Source: Streptomyces sp. NBC_01351
GTDB lineage: Bacteria > Actinomycetota > Actinomycetes > Streptomycetales > Streptomycetaceae
Assembly: GCF_036237315.1 (NCBI RefSeq)
Contig: NZ_CP108356.1
Location: 1,054,001 to 1,118,000, forward strand
Reading direction: 5' to 3'
DNA length: 64,000 bases
Shown here piece after piece: positions 37,298 to 45,796 of the stretch. Position numbers and translations under genes: made by a program. Below the pieces are notes generated by a model that was not told where the DNA came from, ran no database searches, and saw nothing but the letters and a program-made list of their open reading frames with translations. Within the stretch, counting starts at the first letter, position 1. The number at the start of each line of letters is the position of its first letter.

Positions 37298-38410
37298 ATG
37301 ACTGACTCACTGCGTCACGATCCGACCGGGCCCGTACTCATCACCGGGGGTTACGGAACCGTCGGCGCCGAGATCGCCCGGATGGTCGCCGCCGACGCCC
37401 CGACCCTGCTCACCGGGCGCACGCCCGAGCGGGGCAGGGCACTGGCGGCCGAGCTCGGGGGCGAGGTCCGCGCCTGGGACCTCGGCGACCCCGCTCCCTT
37501 CCGCGCCGGCGTACGGGCCGTGATCAACTCGGTCAACGACCCCGACGACCGGGTGCTGCGCGCGGCCGTCACCGGCGGGATCCCGTACGTGGACATCACG
37601 CGCTGGACGGCCCGGCTGCAGCGGGCGGTCACCGTGGCCGCGCTGCTGCGGCCCACCGCCCCGGTGCTCCTGTCCTCCGCCTGGATGGGCGGGGTCGTCA
37701 GCCTGGTGGCAGCCGCACTGGCCGCCGAACTGGGCGGCGCCGAGCGGGTGGAGATCGCCGTGCGGTGGGACATGGCCGACCGGGCCGGCGCGGACTCCGT
37801 GGAGTTCATGGACCGGCTCGGCCTGGGCTTCGAGGTGGTGGACGGCGGCCGGCGCCGGCTCGCCGCGCCGCTCACGGACGCCCGTACGGTCCTCATCGAC
37901 GGCACGCCGGTACGCGTCGCCCGCATCGACACCCCGGAGCAGTTCACGCTCCCCCTCACCCTGGGCACCACCACCGCGGCCACCCGCCTCGGCTTCAGCT
38001 CGCCGGCCGCCACCCGCGCCCTGCTCGCCCTCCGCGGTACGGGCTTCTTCCGCTGGGCCGGCGGCGACCGCTGGGCTCCCGCGCGCCGCGCCCTGCTCCA
38101 CTCCCCCGGCGAAGGCGGCACGGCCCTGCTCCGCGTGGACGTCTCCCACCGGGGGCGCGAGCTCGGCGCGACCGTCACCGACCCGCGCGGGCAGAGCCAC
38201 CTGACGGCGGTCGGGGCCCTGCTGGGGCTGCGCCGCGTACTCGGCACCGACGGGTCCCCTGCGCCGCAGGGCGTGGTCTTCCCCGAGCAGCATCCGGAAC
38301 CGGCCCACGCGGCGAGCCTGCTGGCGGTCCACGGCGTCCACCTCGGCGTGGACCGGGGCGAGGGCCGGAACGGGGCGGCGTGCGCGGCCGGGGACGGGGC
38401 CGCCGCGTGA
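37298..38410 (+). CDS. Saccharopine dehydrogenase-like NAD(P)-binding protein
   Basis: A 370-aa protein with an N-terminal Rossmann motif (LITGGYGTVGAEIA) followed by TGRTPERGRALA, and the INSVNDPDD and GIPYVDITRW blocks typical of saccharopine dehydrogenase-family proteins. Actinomycete members are often uncharacterised reductases. Its stop overlaps the TetR start (GTGA), so the two genes are coupled and share the palindromic operator. Confidence 0.8.
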   Translation: MTDSLRHDPTGPVLITGGYGTVGAEIARMVAADAPTLLTGRTPERGRALAAELGGEVRAWDLGDPAPFRAGVRAVINSVNDPDDRVLRAAVTGGIPYVDITRWTARLQRAVTVAALLRPTAPVLLSSAWMGGVVSLVAAALAAELGGAERVEIAVRWDMADRAGADSVEFMDRLGLGFEVVDGGRRRLAAPLTDARTVLIDGTPVRVARIDTPEQFTLPLTLGTTTAATRLGFSSPAATRALLALRGTGFFRWAGGDRWAPARRALLHSPGEGGTALLRVDVSHRGRELGATVTDPRGQSHLTAVGALLGLRRVLGTDGSPAPQGVVFPEQHPEPAHAASLLAVHGVHLGVDRGEGRNGAACAAGDGAAA

Positions 38411-39018
38411 GCGCACCGAGCTCCGCCGGGCCGACCCCGAAGGGCCGCCTACGGCGTACGGCCCTCCTGGACGCCGCTCAGCGGATCCTGAGCTCCTCCG
38501 GCGGCGCCGAACTCACCATGCGCACGGTGGCGGACGAGGCCGGAGTCCGACTGGGCCACCTCCAGTACTACTTCCCCACCCGCACGGACCTCCTGGCGGC
38601 GCTGCTGGACCGGGTCCTCACCGCCTCCCTGGAACGCGTGGCCGACCTCACGGCCTCACCCGCCGTCGACCTCCCGGCCGTCCTGGACGTCCTTCTCGGC
38701 GAGCACGAAGACCTGCCCCTGGTACGGCTGTTCACCGAGGTCTGGGCCATGGCGGCGCACGACGAAGCGGCCGCCGAGGCCGTCCGCGGCTTCTACGGTG
38801 CGTACGCCGCCCACGTGGCCGAACTCGTCGCCGACCGGTCCGCGGGCCGGTCCGCGACCCTGCCACCCGCCGCGGCGCGCGCCCGCGCCGACGTCTTCGT
38901 CATGCTGCTGGAGGGATCGGCACTCTTCCGCTCCGGCGTCGCGGGCCGCCCCGACGCGGCCGGCGAAGCCCTGCTGCGCCGCACGCTGCTCGACCTCCTC
39001 GACGGAGGCTCCGGGTAG
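38407..39018 (+). CDS. TetR-family transcriptional regulator
   Basis: The 203-aa regulator has the TetR HTH at residues about 35-60 (LTMRTVADEAGVRLGHLQYY) and a C-terminal domain of the kind found in the BetI/TetR group. GTG 38407 overlaps the upstream stop by 4 bases. It probably represses its own operon through the palindrome at 37269. Confidence 0.88.
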   Translation: MSAPSSAGPTPKGRLRRTALLDAAQRILSSSGGAELTMRTVADEAGVRLGHLQYYFPTRTDLLAALLDRVLTASLERVADLTASPAVDLPAVLDVLLGEHEDLPLVRLFTEVWAMAAHDEAAAEAVRGFYGAYAAHVAELVADRSAGRSATLPPAAARARADVFVMLLEGSALFRSGVAGRPDAAGEALLRRTLLDLLDGGSG

Positions 39019-39039
39019 AATTGCAGAGTTCTTCAATTC
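39018..39039. promoter_or_regulatory. Probable ArsR operator
   Basis: An imperfect inverted repeat with arms GAATTG.AGA and TCT.CAATTC (9 of 11 paired) begins at the last base of the TetR stop codon and precedes the small gene-ArsR-membrane protein operon. Sites of this form are typical of ArsR/SmtB repressors. Confidence 0.6.
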
Positions 39040-39080
39040 ACCATGTGCTGCCGCGATCAGGCGTCGGGGAGGCGGTCGGA

Positions 39081-39314
39081 GTGGGCGGATTCGCCGAAGC
39101 CGCACGGGAGCGGGTCCAGCAGGCGCGCGCCCGGCTCCGGGCCGCGCTCGACGAGCAGGACGAGTACGAGGTGGATCTCGCCCAGGACGAGCTGGAGGAC
39201 GCACTGCGCCTCGCGCGCAAGCACGGCATCAGCACGGACGGGCCCGCGGGGACCGCAGCCGACGGCGCCGGCAGCGCCACCGGGGTCTCCGAAGAAGGGG
39301 CAGCTGATCGGTGA
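39081..39314 (+). CDS. Small helical protein of unknown function
   Basis: The 77-aa product is rich in charged residues and likely forms a coiled coil (RERVQQARARLRAALDEQDE), with a flexible Gly/Ala tail. GTG 39081 is chosen because GGGGAGG lies 8 bases upstream. It overlaps the ArsR start by 4 bases, so it belongs to the ArsR operon. I do not recognise a family. Confidence 0.65.
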   Translation: MGGFAEAARERVQQARARLRAALDEQDEYEVDLAQDELEDALRLARKHGISTDGPAGTAADGAGSATGVSEEGAADR

Positions 39315-39706
39315 GCCCGTCGGTTCCGCTGTACCAGGCCAAGGCCGAGTTCTTCCGGATGCTCGGGCATCCGGTGCGCATCCGCGTCCTGGAGCTGCTC
39401 CAGAGCGGGCCGATGCCGGTCCGGGACCTGCTGGCGGCGATCGAGGTCGAGCCCTCCAGCCTGTCCCAGCAGCTCGCGGTGTTGCGCCGGTCGGGGATCG
39501 TCACCGCCACCCGCGGGGGCTCCACCGTCGTCTACGAACTGGCGGGCGGCGACGTCGCCGACCTGCTGGCCGCCGCCCGACGCATCCTCACCGTCATGCT
39601 CTCCGGACAGAACGAGCTGCTGGAAGAACTCCGCGGTTTCCGTCCCCACGACACACCCCCCACGCCCCCCACCGCCCCGATACCCGCCTTGGAGACCCCC
39701 GGATGA
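39311..39706 (+). CDS. ArsR/SmtB-family transcriptional regulator
   Basis: The 131-aa winged-helix repressor has FRMLGHPVRIRVLELL, the recognition segment VEPSSLSQQLAVLRRSGIV and the wing TATRGGSTVVYEL. I see no cysteine metal site, so it probably senses something other than heavy metals. It is coupled to genes on both sides by GTGA and ATGA overlaps. The operator at 39018 is its likely target. Confidence 0.88.
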   Translation: MSPSVPLYQAKAEFFRMLGHPVRIRVLELLQSGPMPVRDLLAAIEVEPSSLSQQLAVLRRSGIVTATRGGSTVVYELAGGDVADLLAAARRILTVMLSGQNELLEELRGFRPHDTPPTPPTAPIPALETPG

Positions 39707-39903
39707 GTGACGCAACGACCGCGGCCCCAAACCCGGACGGCGAGTCCGGGTCCGATTCCCGGTCCGATTCCGGGGTCAAGGCCGAGGCCAGGTGGCTGGA
39801 GCGCGGCGTGGCACTGCGCGCCTTCTTCTACATCTTCGGCACGCACGCGTTCGCAGGATTCGTCTACCTGCTCTTCTACCTGGGCGAGCACGCGAAGAAG
39901 TAG
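39703..39903 (+). CDS. Small membrane protein (DUF6126-like)
   Basis: This 66-aa protein has an acidic, Ser-rich N-terminal half and a single membrane segment (AFAGFVYLLFYLGEHAKK). The conserved WLERGVALRAFFYIFGTHAF block resembles DUF6126 proteins of streptomycetes, as I recall the family. Coupling to ArsR suggests that its level is under ArsR control. Confidence 0.65.
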   Translation: MSDATTAAPNPDGESGSDSRSDSGVKAEARWLERGVALRAFFYIFGTHAFAGFVYLLFYLGEHAKK

Positions 39904-39906
39904 CCG

Positions 39907-40158
39907 CTACACGGCGTCGGCACAGGCTGCACAGACCAGACTCGCGTACTGCGGGTCGTACCACGCGTCCCCCGGATGCTCGCCGGGCCTCCACGAGGAC
40001 ACCTCCATGGCGAAGGTGTCCCGGCCGCAGTAGGTGCGCGGACCGGCGACGGCCGTCATCCCGGGGGCGGCGGGCACCGCGTGCACGCGGAGGACGGACG
40101 GTTCGGCGTCGCCCGCCGTCGGCTTGTCGAGCTCGTACACGACGACAATCTCGCTCAT
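39907..40158 (-). CDS. Small conserved hypothetical protein
   Basis: The 83-aa product contains TYCGRDTFAMEV and ends with LVCAACADAV, so three cysteines could bind a metal. It converges with the DUF6126-like gene with only 3 bases between them. I do not recognise its function. Confidence 0.6.
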   Translation of the reverse strand: MSEIVVVYELDKPTAGDAEPSVLRVHAVPAAPGMTAVAGPRTYCGRDTFAMEVSSWRPGEHPGDAWYDPQYASLVCAACADAV

Positions 40159-40845
40159 ACCTCGACCGTAGGCCGCCGCGGGCGGCCCCGCTCAGCCGAA
40201 GCCGACGTTGAGCAGCACGATGCCCGCCGGCACGGTGGCGCTCGCGGCGAGCCGGGCCCGGCCGAGCCGCTCCCGGAAGACCAGGCCACGGCGTTCCAGC
40301 TCGCGTGCATGAGCGCGGCGAACAGGACGACCACCGGGGACGAGCGTCGTGAACGTGGGTGAGGCCGGGAGGGCGAGGGGCATGAGGGTGTCCACGAGTG
40401 ACTCCAGGAGGTGATTGCGCGACGAGCCGTTCGAGGGAGGCGCACGCGGAAAGCGGCCGGTACTTCGCGGCGCTTGGTGGTGCGCGAGGAACGGGGGCGC
40501 GGGCGGGTCCGTGGCCCCGCACCCGGTGAGGCGCGGTCGGCCCCCGCCGGGTCGGGGTCAACCCGATGATCTTGCCGGTCGTGATCGGTCCCGGCGTGTA
40601 CTCCAGATGAACTCCAGACGCCCCGAACGGGACCGGTTCAGCCGGTACGACACCCTCGACCCGATCCGGCCCGAGGACCGGGCCCCGCCTCCCCGAAACT
40701 CATGCTCGCCCACACGGGGAGAACCGGACCGCCCTGCCCACCGAACCGGCAACCACCCCGGCCGCCATCGGCCTGGCGGCAGCCCAACCGGCCGCCCTGT
40801 AAGCCGCCACCGAGCTCCCGATCGCGCCCATTTCCCGGGACCGTT
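40159..40845. other. 687-bp gene-poor junction between the ArsR region and the defence locus
   Basis: Besides the EamA remnant (40195-40375) nothing convincing is encoded. A short direct repeat CTCCAGA occurs twice near 40608-40626. No integrase, tRNA or obvious att repeat is visible, although this is the left border of the putative defence island. Confidence 0.45.
40195..40375 (-). pseudogene. Remnant of an EamA/DMT-family transporter
   Basis: On the minus strand the typical start of EamA transporters can be read (PVVVLFAALMHASWNAVAW), followed in another frame by a typical C-terminal end (RERLGRARLAASATVPAGIV, then LLNVG) and a stop. The roughly 250 residues in between are missing. This is best explained by an internal deletion of an ancestral transporter gene. 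Confidence 0.6.
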
Positions 40846-41745
40846 TCAGGACTCGGACGGTCGGACCCGATCACGGTCTCGCAGGGGCGCCGCGGAGCTG
40901 AACCTCTCGAACATCAACGTGAGGAGGTCCAGGGAGGACCTCCTCGCGGTGCCGTCCTCGGGGCCGTCGGGCAGTCGATCCCAGGGCACGGCCGGGGCCG
41001 CTTCGGCCTCCTCGATCCACCGCGCCAGGGCATCGTGGTCGGGCGCGTCGTGCGGTGCGATCACGTCGTACATCAGCGTGCTGCCCGCCGCGTTCACCGC
41101 CGTGCAGAGCGCGTTGACACGGTCGCCCAACCGCGTCGCCCGCGCATCGGCCAGTCCCTTCAAGACCCGCGCCATCGCCAGCGCGGTGGGTTTGTGGTCG
41201 ATCGCGTCCAGGCGCAGGGCCGTGTTGATCATGTCCTGGTTTCCGCACGCGATCTCGACCGGTCGGTAGTCGTGCCCGTCGCGGAACATCTCGGCCGCCC
41301 ACCACAACCGGGCGAACGCCTGCGTGTAGTGCGGCCCCGAGAACCTCGGGGTGCTGACCCGCCTCGCCGTGTCGTCGCTCGACTCGCCCGCGGCCAGGTG
41401 CCGCCACAGGACATAGTCCGGTGCGACGGCCAGCGCGAGGAAGTTCCACAGCTCCGGGCGCGCGGCCTCGGACCGGGTCATGCGCAGGGTGGCGTGCAGC
41501 CTGGGTGCCAGCCAGGCGTCCGCGCCGGCGCGAGAAGGGGCGAAGCGGTACATCGCCTCGTCCAGCAGCTCGCGTACGGGAGCGGTGTCCCAGCGGGCCG
41601 AGTCGTCCGGAATCGCCGTGCTCGCGCGCAGTATCGCCACCTGCGGCAGCTTCTCCTGCCCTGCTCGCACCCCGTTGGTCAGGTACGTGGAGACGGCTGC
41701 GGAGGGGAGTACCGCCAGGCGTTCGGGGGCATCGGATCGCGTCAT
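40846..41745 (-). CDS. DUF6339-like protein of the defence locus
   Basis: The 299-aa protein contains the block DAWLAPRLHATLRMTRSEAA followed by ELWNFLALAV and PDYVLWRH, which I associate with DUF6339; that assignment is from memory. The rest is predicted helical, without a membrane segment or recognised catalytic motif. Its ATG overlaps the stop of the preceding gene (ATGA), making it the third gene of the leftward operon led by the XRE-ATPase. Co-transcription suggests that it works in the same system; its activity is unknown. Confidence 0.7.
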   Translation of the reverse strand: MTRSDAPERLAVLPSAAVSTYLTNGVRAGQEKLPQVAILRASTAIPDDSARWDTAPVRELLDEAMYRFAPSRAGADAWLAPRLHATLRMTRSEAARPELWNFLALAVAPDYVLWRHLAAGESSDDTARRVSTPRFSGPHYTQAFARLWWAAEMFRDGHDYRPVEIACGNQDMINTALRLDAIDHKPTALAMARVLKGLADARATRLGDRVNALCTAVNAAGSTLMYDVIAPHDAPDHDALARWIEEAEAAPAVPWDRLPDGPEDGTARRSSLDLLTLMFERFSSAAPLRDRDRVRPSES

Positions 41746-42719
41746 CGGACCGGTCCTTCCTGGGCGCGCGTCACGGCGCGGATCGCCGACGTGAGGTTCT
41801 TGGGGACCTGGGCCCGCCGTGAGGCCGCGTACTGGATCCGAGGTAGGAGCTCGGCCCAGCCGGCGCCTTCCTTGCGGCGACCGTAGGCCTCGGCCAGGGC
41901 GTCTGCGATCGGACGGCCCGGGAGGACATCCGGGAGCATGGCGCGCAGGACGGACTCGCGCCATCCACCCGGAAGGTGCGGCGTCCCGTGCTCGTCCTGT
42001 TCGAGGTCACCGAGGGCGGCGTGGAACATGGCGGCCCAGACTTCACCGGCGATCTGGGCCGCCACCAGCCCGGCCGCCGCCTTCTCCAGCGGGCCCCGGG
42101 CGCCGTTGAGCAGACCGGTGAACCCTTCGAAGGAGGTGTTCAGCAGAATGGTCGGCACGTCTCCCGTGGTGTCGATGAACCACGGAGCCTCCTTGAACGG
42201 GCGCAGCCATTCCCGCGGACCGTCGCGGAAGTCCTCCTCCACGATCTCCGTCTCACGCTGACGTGTGGCCGTCCGTGCGAGGAAGTCGATGACCCACGGA
42301 GTGTCGGACGCACCGATGATCCGGCCGTCGACACCCGCGTAGCTGCCCACGACGCTCACGTCGAGAACGGCGCGGGCCACGTGCTCCGAACGTCGGATGC
42401 GCACTTCTCCACGCCAGTGCTTTTCGCCGCGGGTCCGTTGGAGGCGGCTGACCACGCGTGTGTTCGTGGCCCCTTCGGTCAGCACCGCGACGCACGTGAC
42501 CCCGGCCCATGGGCCGTCGGCCAGTTCGTCGTTGGGGACGGACACCTCCAGTTCCAGCAGGCCCTCCACCCAGTCGTCACGTTCGACTTGGTGGAACGCG
42601 ACGACACGCTCCCGCTGGGACACGAGGGAAAGCTGCAGGGGGACCCCGTCGATGCTCGCCTGCCGGACGGTGACATCGATCTTCCCGACAAGGGTGGGGT
42701 AGGGGTAGACGGTGGTCAT
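41742..42719 (-). CDS. Unrecognised protein of the defence locus
   Basis: This 325-aa protein appears to have a beta-rich N-terminal half (GKIDVTVRQASIDGVPLQLS) and a helical C-terminal half. I recognise no family, catalytic motif or membrane segment. It is sandwiched between the XRE-GHKL ATPase gene and the DUF6339-like gene with 4-base overlaps at both ends. That implies fixed stoichiometric expression and perhaps a three-protein complex. Confidence 0.75.
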   Translation of the reverse strand: MTTVYPYPTLVGKIDVTVRQASIDGVPLQLSLVSQRERVVAFHQVERDDWVEGLLELEVSVPNDELADGPWAGVTCVAVLTEGATNTRVVSRLQRTRGEKHWRGEVRIRRSEHVARAVLDVSVVGSYAGVDGRIIGASDTPWVIDFLARTATRQRETEIVEEDFRDGPREWLRPFKEAPWFIDTTGDVPTILLNTSFEGFTGLLNGARGPLEKAAAGLVAAQIAGEVWAAMFHAALGDLEQDEHGTPHLPGGWRESVLRAMLPDVLPGRPIADALAEAYGRRKEGAGWAELLPRIQYAASRRAQVPKNLTSAIRAVTRAQEGPVR

Positions 42720-44803
42720 GCGGAGGCCTCCCGCGCCTGCTGGATGTCCACGATCACGCCTGCCATGGCGGCGGCGACGGGATGGCTGCCGACGGCGGTG
42801 ACCCCGCCGAACCGGACGGTACGCACCTCGGGTGCCACGACGATCGCGCCGTCGACGACGGCACAGTTCTCCGTCGCCGTCAGTTCGGCCCACTCCAGCG
42901 CGGGCCTCCCGCCGGAACGCACGTCGAACCGGACGACGGGGACGAGGCGCCACGGGTCCTCGCGCTGCGGCACCGTCACCGTCACGTCGAGGGTCCACGC
43001 CCCCTCGGGATCCACGCGTCCGGTGACGCGATCGACCACGGGGTACCCGTGCGCGCGCCGCCCCGGGGCCGTCGCGGGCAGGTCGAGCCTGAGGAGGCTC
43101 CGGAGTACCTCGGGCCCGGCGGAGACCTCGCGGGCAGCTCGCCGACCGATGAGGCCGCGGAGCGCCGCGTCCATACCGGCATTGAATTCCGTCAGCCGTC
43201 GCGGAGCGTTGGGATACAGCGCGGACAGCTCCTCCGTGACGCCCCACCGGTCGTGTTCCGGAGGCTCGGCGGCCCGGAGGAAGGCCTCGGCGGCGTGTAC
43301 GGCGTCGCCGTCGTCACCCGTGGCGAACCCGGCCAGCAGTACGGCCTGGAAGGGGTCGACGCCCATGCCGAGACTGCGCGGACGGCGGGAGGTGACCGTC
43401 ATGCGGGTGCCGCGCATGCACACGATGCGGCTGTGCTCCTCGTCCGAGTCCGCGGCGGGGGTCACCAGGAGGACCGCTCGGTGGGTGACCGGTACGGCCT
43501 TGCGCCCCTCGGACCGCAGCGGCGGAACGTCGAGGAGGACCTCGGCTGCGGCGACCTGGTCCGCGGCGGTGAGCTCGGCGACCGTTTCGCGGTCGAGGTA
43601 GGCGCGGAAGGCGCGCGCGAGCGCAGGGTGGCGCTCGTGCGGATCGACCCGCCGCTCGGGCACGACGGTCTCGTCGTTGCGGAGGGCGCGGACGGATGCC
43701 TCCAGCGTCGCCGAGGTCGAGCGCCCTGCGGTCATGGCGGCCCAGAAATTGTCGGCGAGGGCGATGCTCAGGGCCTCGTGCATCTCCTGCAGCGTGTTGC
43801 CGGCACCGGCCGCGTCATGGGCACCGACGACGAGGAACGACGTACCGGGGTCGTCGCTGTCACGGTCGAGCCGCAGGTCGGCCACGTCCTGCTCACCGGC
43901 CCACCAGGATCGGGACACGCTCTCACGTTCCTTTTCCGTGTCCGGCTCGCCGAGCCACGCCGGTCCGGCGTAGGCGACACCGTCCACCTCTCGCCATGGA
44001 AGATCGAGCCTTCCGATGACACGACGGGCCGTGCGCCCCTCGTGGCTCTCCGACAGGGTGCTGTTCATCAACACCAGACCGAGACGGCTGGCCGCCCAGA
44101 GGGTGGCTTTGCCCAGACCGAAAGACCCACCCGCCCGATCGTTCCGCTTGTGGCTGTCGAGCTGCCGGCGAACCACGGCGGCGAACCGGCCGTCCCCGTA
44201 TTCCGGGCCGGTGAGCCCGGCCGCGTTGTAGTCGTCCACCCTCAGGAGCAGCAACGACGACTCGTCGCGCAGGGCCCGCAGCCCCTCTTCCAGCACCCGG
44301 CCCACCTTCTGCCGGGACCGGGCCGCCGCCTCGTAGTGCGCTTCCAGTTCCTTCCACTTCAGAGCGGCCAGGAACGCCGTGAGGGTCTCCCCGGTCAGTT
44401 CGTGCAGAGTGAAGCGGACGCGCACGGGGCGGGTCGGGTCCAGTCGCTCGTCCAAGGAGTTCTGTACGGTCTCGCGGGCGAGCACGGCCAGCCCGGCGTC
44501 GAAGGCGAACGCCGCCGCGTTGCCGTACTCGCGCCCGCCGTCGCGGTGGGCGAGCCGGTGGTGCCATCCGATCGGTCGCGCGGACCCGGCGTCGACGTCC
44601 CTCATCAGCACGGTGGAGACATCGGTGTCGAGCAGCTCCGCGATCCTGGACATCAGCTCGGTACGCGGTTGCGCCCTCCCTGTCACCCACGCGGACACGG
44701 CAGCACGCGTCAGCCCGAGCCGCTCGGCGAACTCGGCCTGCGTCAGACCGCTCCGCCGGAGCTGGCGTCCGAGCCAGGCTCCGAACTCCTCGCCGTCGTC
44801 CAT
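42716..44803 (-). CDS. XRE-type DNA-binding domain fused to a GHKL ATPase
   Basis: The protein has 695 aa. Residues about 8-60 are a Cro/C1 HTH (LTQAEFAERLGLTRAAVSAW). From about residue 95 it looks like a GHKL (Hsp90/MutL/histidine-kinase) ATPase: the N-box RETVQNSLDE near 115 and a glycine-rich ATP-lid segment GGSFGLGKATLW near 225. The C-terminal ~250 residues are not recognised. The start has GGAGGGG upstream. It leads the leftward operon and faces the rightward operon across inverted TTTGAC/GTCAAA sites. It could be an ATP-controlled repressor and sensor of infection, or an effector with built-in autoregulation. Confidence 0.8.
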   Translation of the reverse strand: MDDGEEFGAWLGRQLRRSGLTQAEFAERLGLTRAAVSAWVTGRAQPRTELMSRIAELLDTDVSTVLMRDVDAGSARPIGWHHRLAHRDGGREYGNAAAFAFDAGLAVLARETVQNSLDERLDPTRPVRVRFTLHELTGETLTAFLAALKWKELEAHYEAAARSRQKVGRVLEEGLRALRDESSLLLLRVDDYNAAGLTGPEYGDGRFAAVVRRQLDSHKRNDRAGGSFGLGKATLWAASRLGLVLMNSTLSESHEGRTARRVIGRLDLPWREVDGVAYAGPAWLGEPDTEKERESVSRSWWAGEQDVADLRLDRDSDDPGTSFLVVGAHDAAGAGNTLQEMHEALSIALADNFWAAMTAGRSTSATLEASVRALRNDETVVPERRVDPHERHPALARAFRAYLDRETVAELTAADQVAAAEVLLDVPPLRSEGRKAVPVTHRAVLLVTPAADSDEEHSRIVCMRGTRMTVTSRRPRSLGMGVDPFQAVLLAGFATGDDGDAVHAAEAFLRAAEPPEHDRWGVTEELSALYPNAPRRLTEFNAGMDAALRGLIGRRAAREVSAGPEVLRSLLRLDLPATAPGRRAHGYPVVDRVTGRVDPEGAWTLDVTVTVPQREDPWRLVPVVRFDVRSGGRPALEWAELTATENCAVVDGAIVVAPEVRTVRFGGVTAVGSHPVAAAMAGVIVDIQQAREASA

Positions 44804-45333
44804 GGCCGCCCCCTCCAGTCCGTCCCATAGTGATGTTCGGAGGCCAGCGTACCAGCCGCATTTGACAAGCAAGATCACGTCAAACGCCATTTGACATCAC
44901 CGCGCTCGGCACGCGCCAGCAGCCGGTTTGGAGAATTACCAGAACTCCGACTTTTCGGGACGGATCGCCATCCCGGAGAAGTGGTTTACAAAGGGCTGGA
45001 CGCCAGCATGATCGTTCCGGTAGATTCGATGACGTCGCTCCCCACCGCGGAGTGGACAGGGGGGACACAATCCCACTGGGGCGGAGCCATGTTCACGTTC
45101 GGCCATGGCCGGTTCTGCGCACCAACACCCCTTGAACCAAGGGGATCTCGACTGCACGGCAGCAAGTTGACACCAGCGACGGCCACCCTTCGAGCGGCTG
45201 GACGCGACCATGATCGACCGGCTTTAATGAAATTCCACTTCACCGGAGCGAAACCGGCGGGAATTCCGTCGACACGTCGAGGCGAAGCCATGCCGAATTC
45301 CATTCCGTGAAGCACATTCACCCAGGGGGACAC
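44804..45333. other. 530-bp divergent regulatory region of the defence locus
   Basis: It is visibly lower in GC than the flanks and has no credible gene on either strand. It holds the TTTGAC/GTCAAA sites (44859-44896), a hairpin CCCCTT-GAACC-AAGGGG (45128-45144), a 26-27 base direct repeat (44994-45020 and 45196-45221; shared cores GGCTGGACGC and ATGATCG) and an inverted repeat GTGAA-GCACA-TTCAC (45307-45321) just before the next ribosome-binding site. A regulatory RNA is possible but not shown. Confidence 0.55.
44859..44896. promoter_or_regulatory. Probable XRE operator cluster
   Basis: The direct repeat CATTTGACA occurs at 44859-44867 and 44888-44896. Between them GTCAAA (44879-44884) forms an inverted repeat with the second copy: GTCAAA-CGCCA-TTTGAC. 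It lies 56-93 bases upstream of the XRE-GHKL start. Three half-sites beside an XRE gene point to autoregulation. Confidence 0.65.
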
Positions 45334-45696
45334 ATGTCCGAGGAAGCAGACTCCCAGTTCATTCGACGGTACGACGCGCTGCCCATGGAGGAGCGTGGCG
45401 CGTTCCGCCGCGCCTACGGCGACGCCCGTGGCTTCCGTGTCCGCATCCGGGACCTCGGCCCCATGCGGAGCGCCGCCTACGACCAGCCCACCGGGGCGCC
45501 CACCCCGGCGAAGCGGGCCGTCTCCCTCGACCTGCGCCCCGTCCGGCGCCGCAGCCGCTCCACCACCGGCCCGCGCACCCCTCGTCGTAGCGGGCGCCCG
45601 GACACCTACACGGAACGCGGGTCGTTCACGGTGCGCAACGCCGACGGCGAGCCGATCTTCGACGTCACCATCGACATCGTCATCCGGAAGCGCTAA
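45334..45696 (+). CDS. Small basic protein of the defence locus
   Basis: The 120-aa protein has an acidic start, a strongly basic Arg/Pro/Ser-rich middle (RPVRRRSRSTTGPRTPRRSG) and a hydrophobic beta-like C-terminus (EPIFDVTIDIVIRKR). It could bind nucleic acid. ATG 45334 has AGGGGG 4 bases upstream. It is the first gene of the rightward unit, 100 bp before the big helicase. No family recognised. Confidence 0.65.
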   Translation: MSEEADSQFIRRYDALPMEERGAFRRAYGDARGFRVRIRDLGPMRSAAYDQPTGAPTPAKRAVSLDLRPVRRRSRSTTGPRTPRRSGRPDTYTERGSFTVRNADGEPIFDVTIDIVIRKR

Positions 45697-45796
45697 CCCT
45701 CAGGGGTTCGTCTTCCTCTCCCGGGGGCCGGCTCTCCGCCGGCCCCCACCCCCAGCTCGTCATCGGTTCGGATCCTCTTCTCGAGACAGGTGCTCC

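Noticed and set aside
44891..45310. Possible 139-aa gene in the regulatory hub of the defence locus
   Set aside because: It would start at TTG inside a putative operator, lacks a ribosome-binding site, and has no protein-like pattern.
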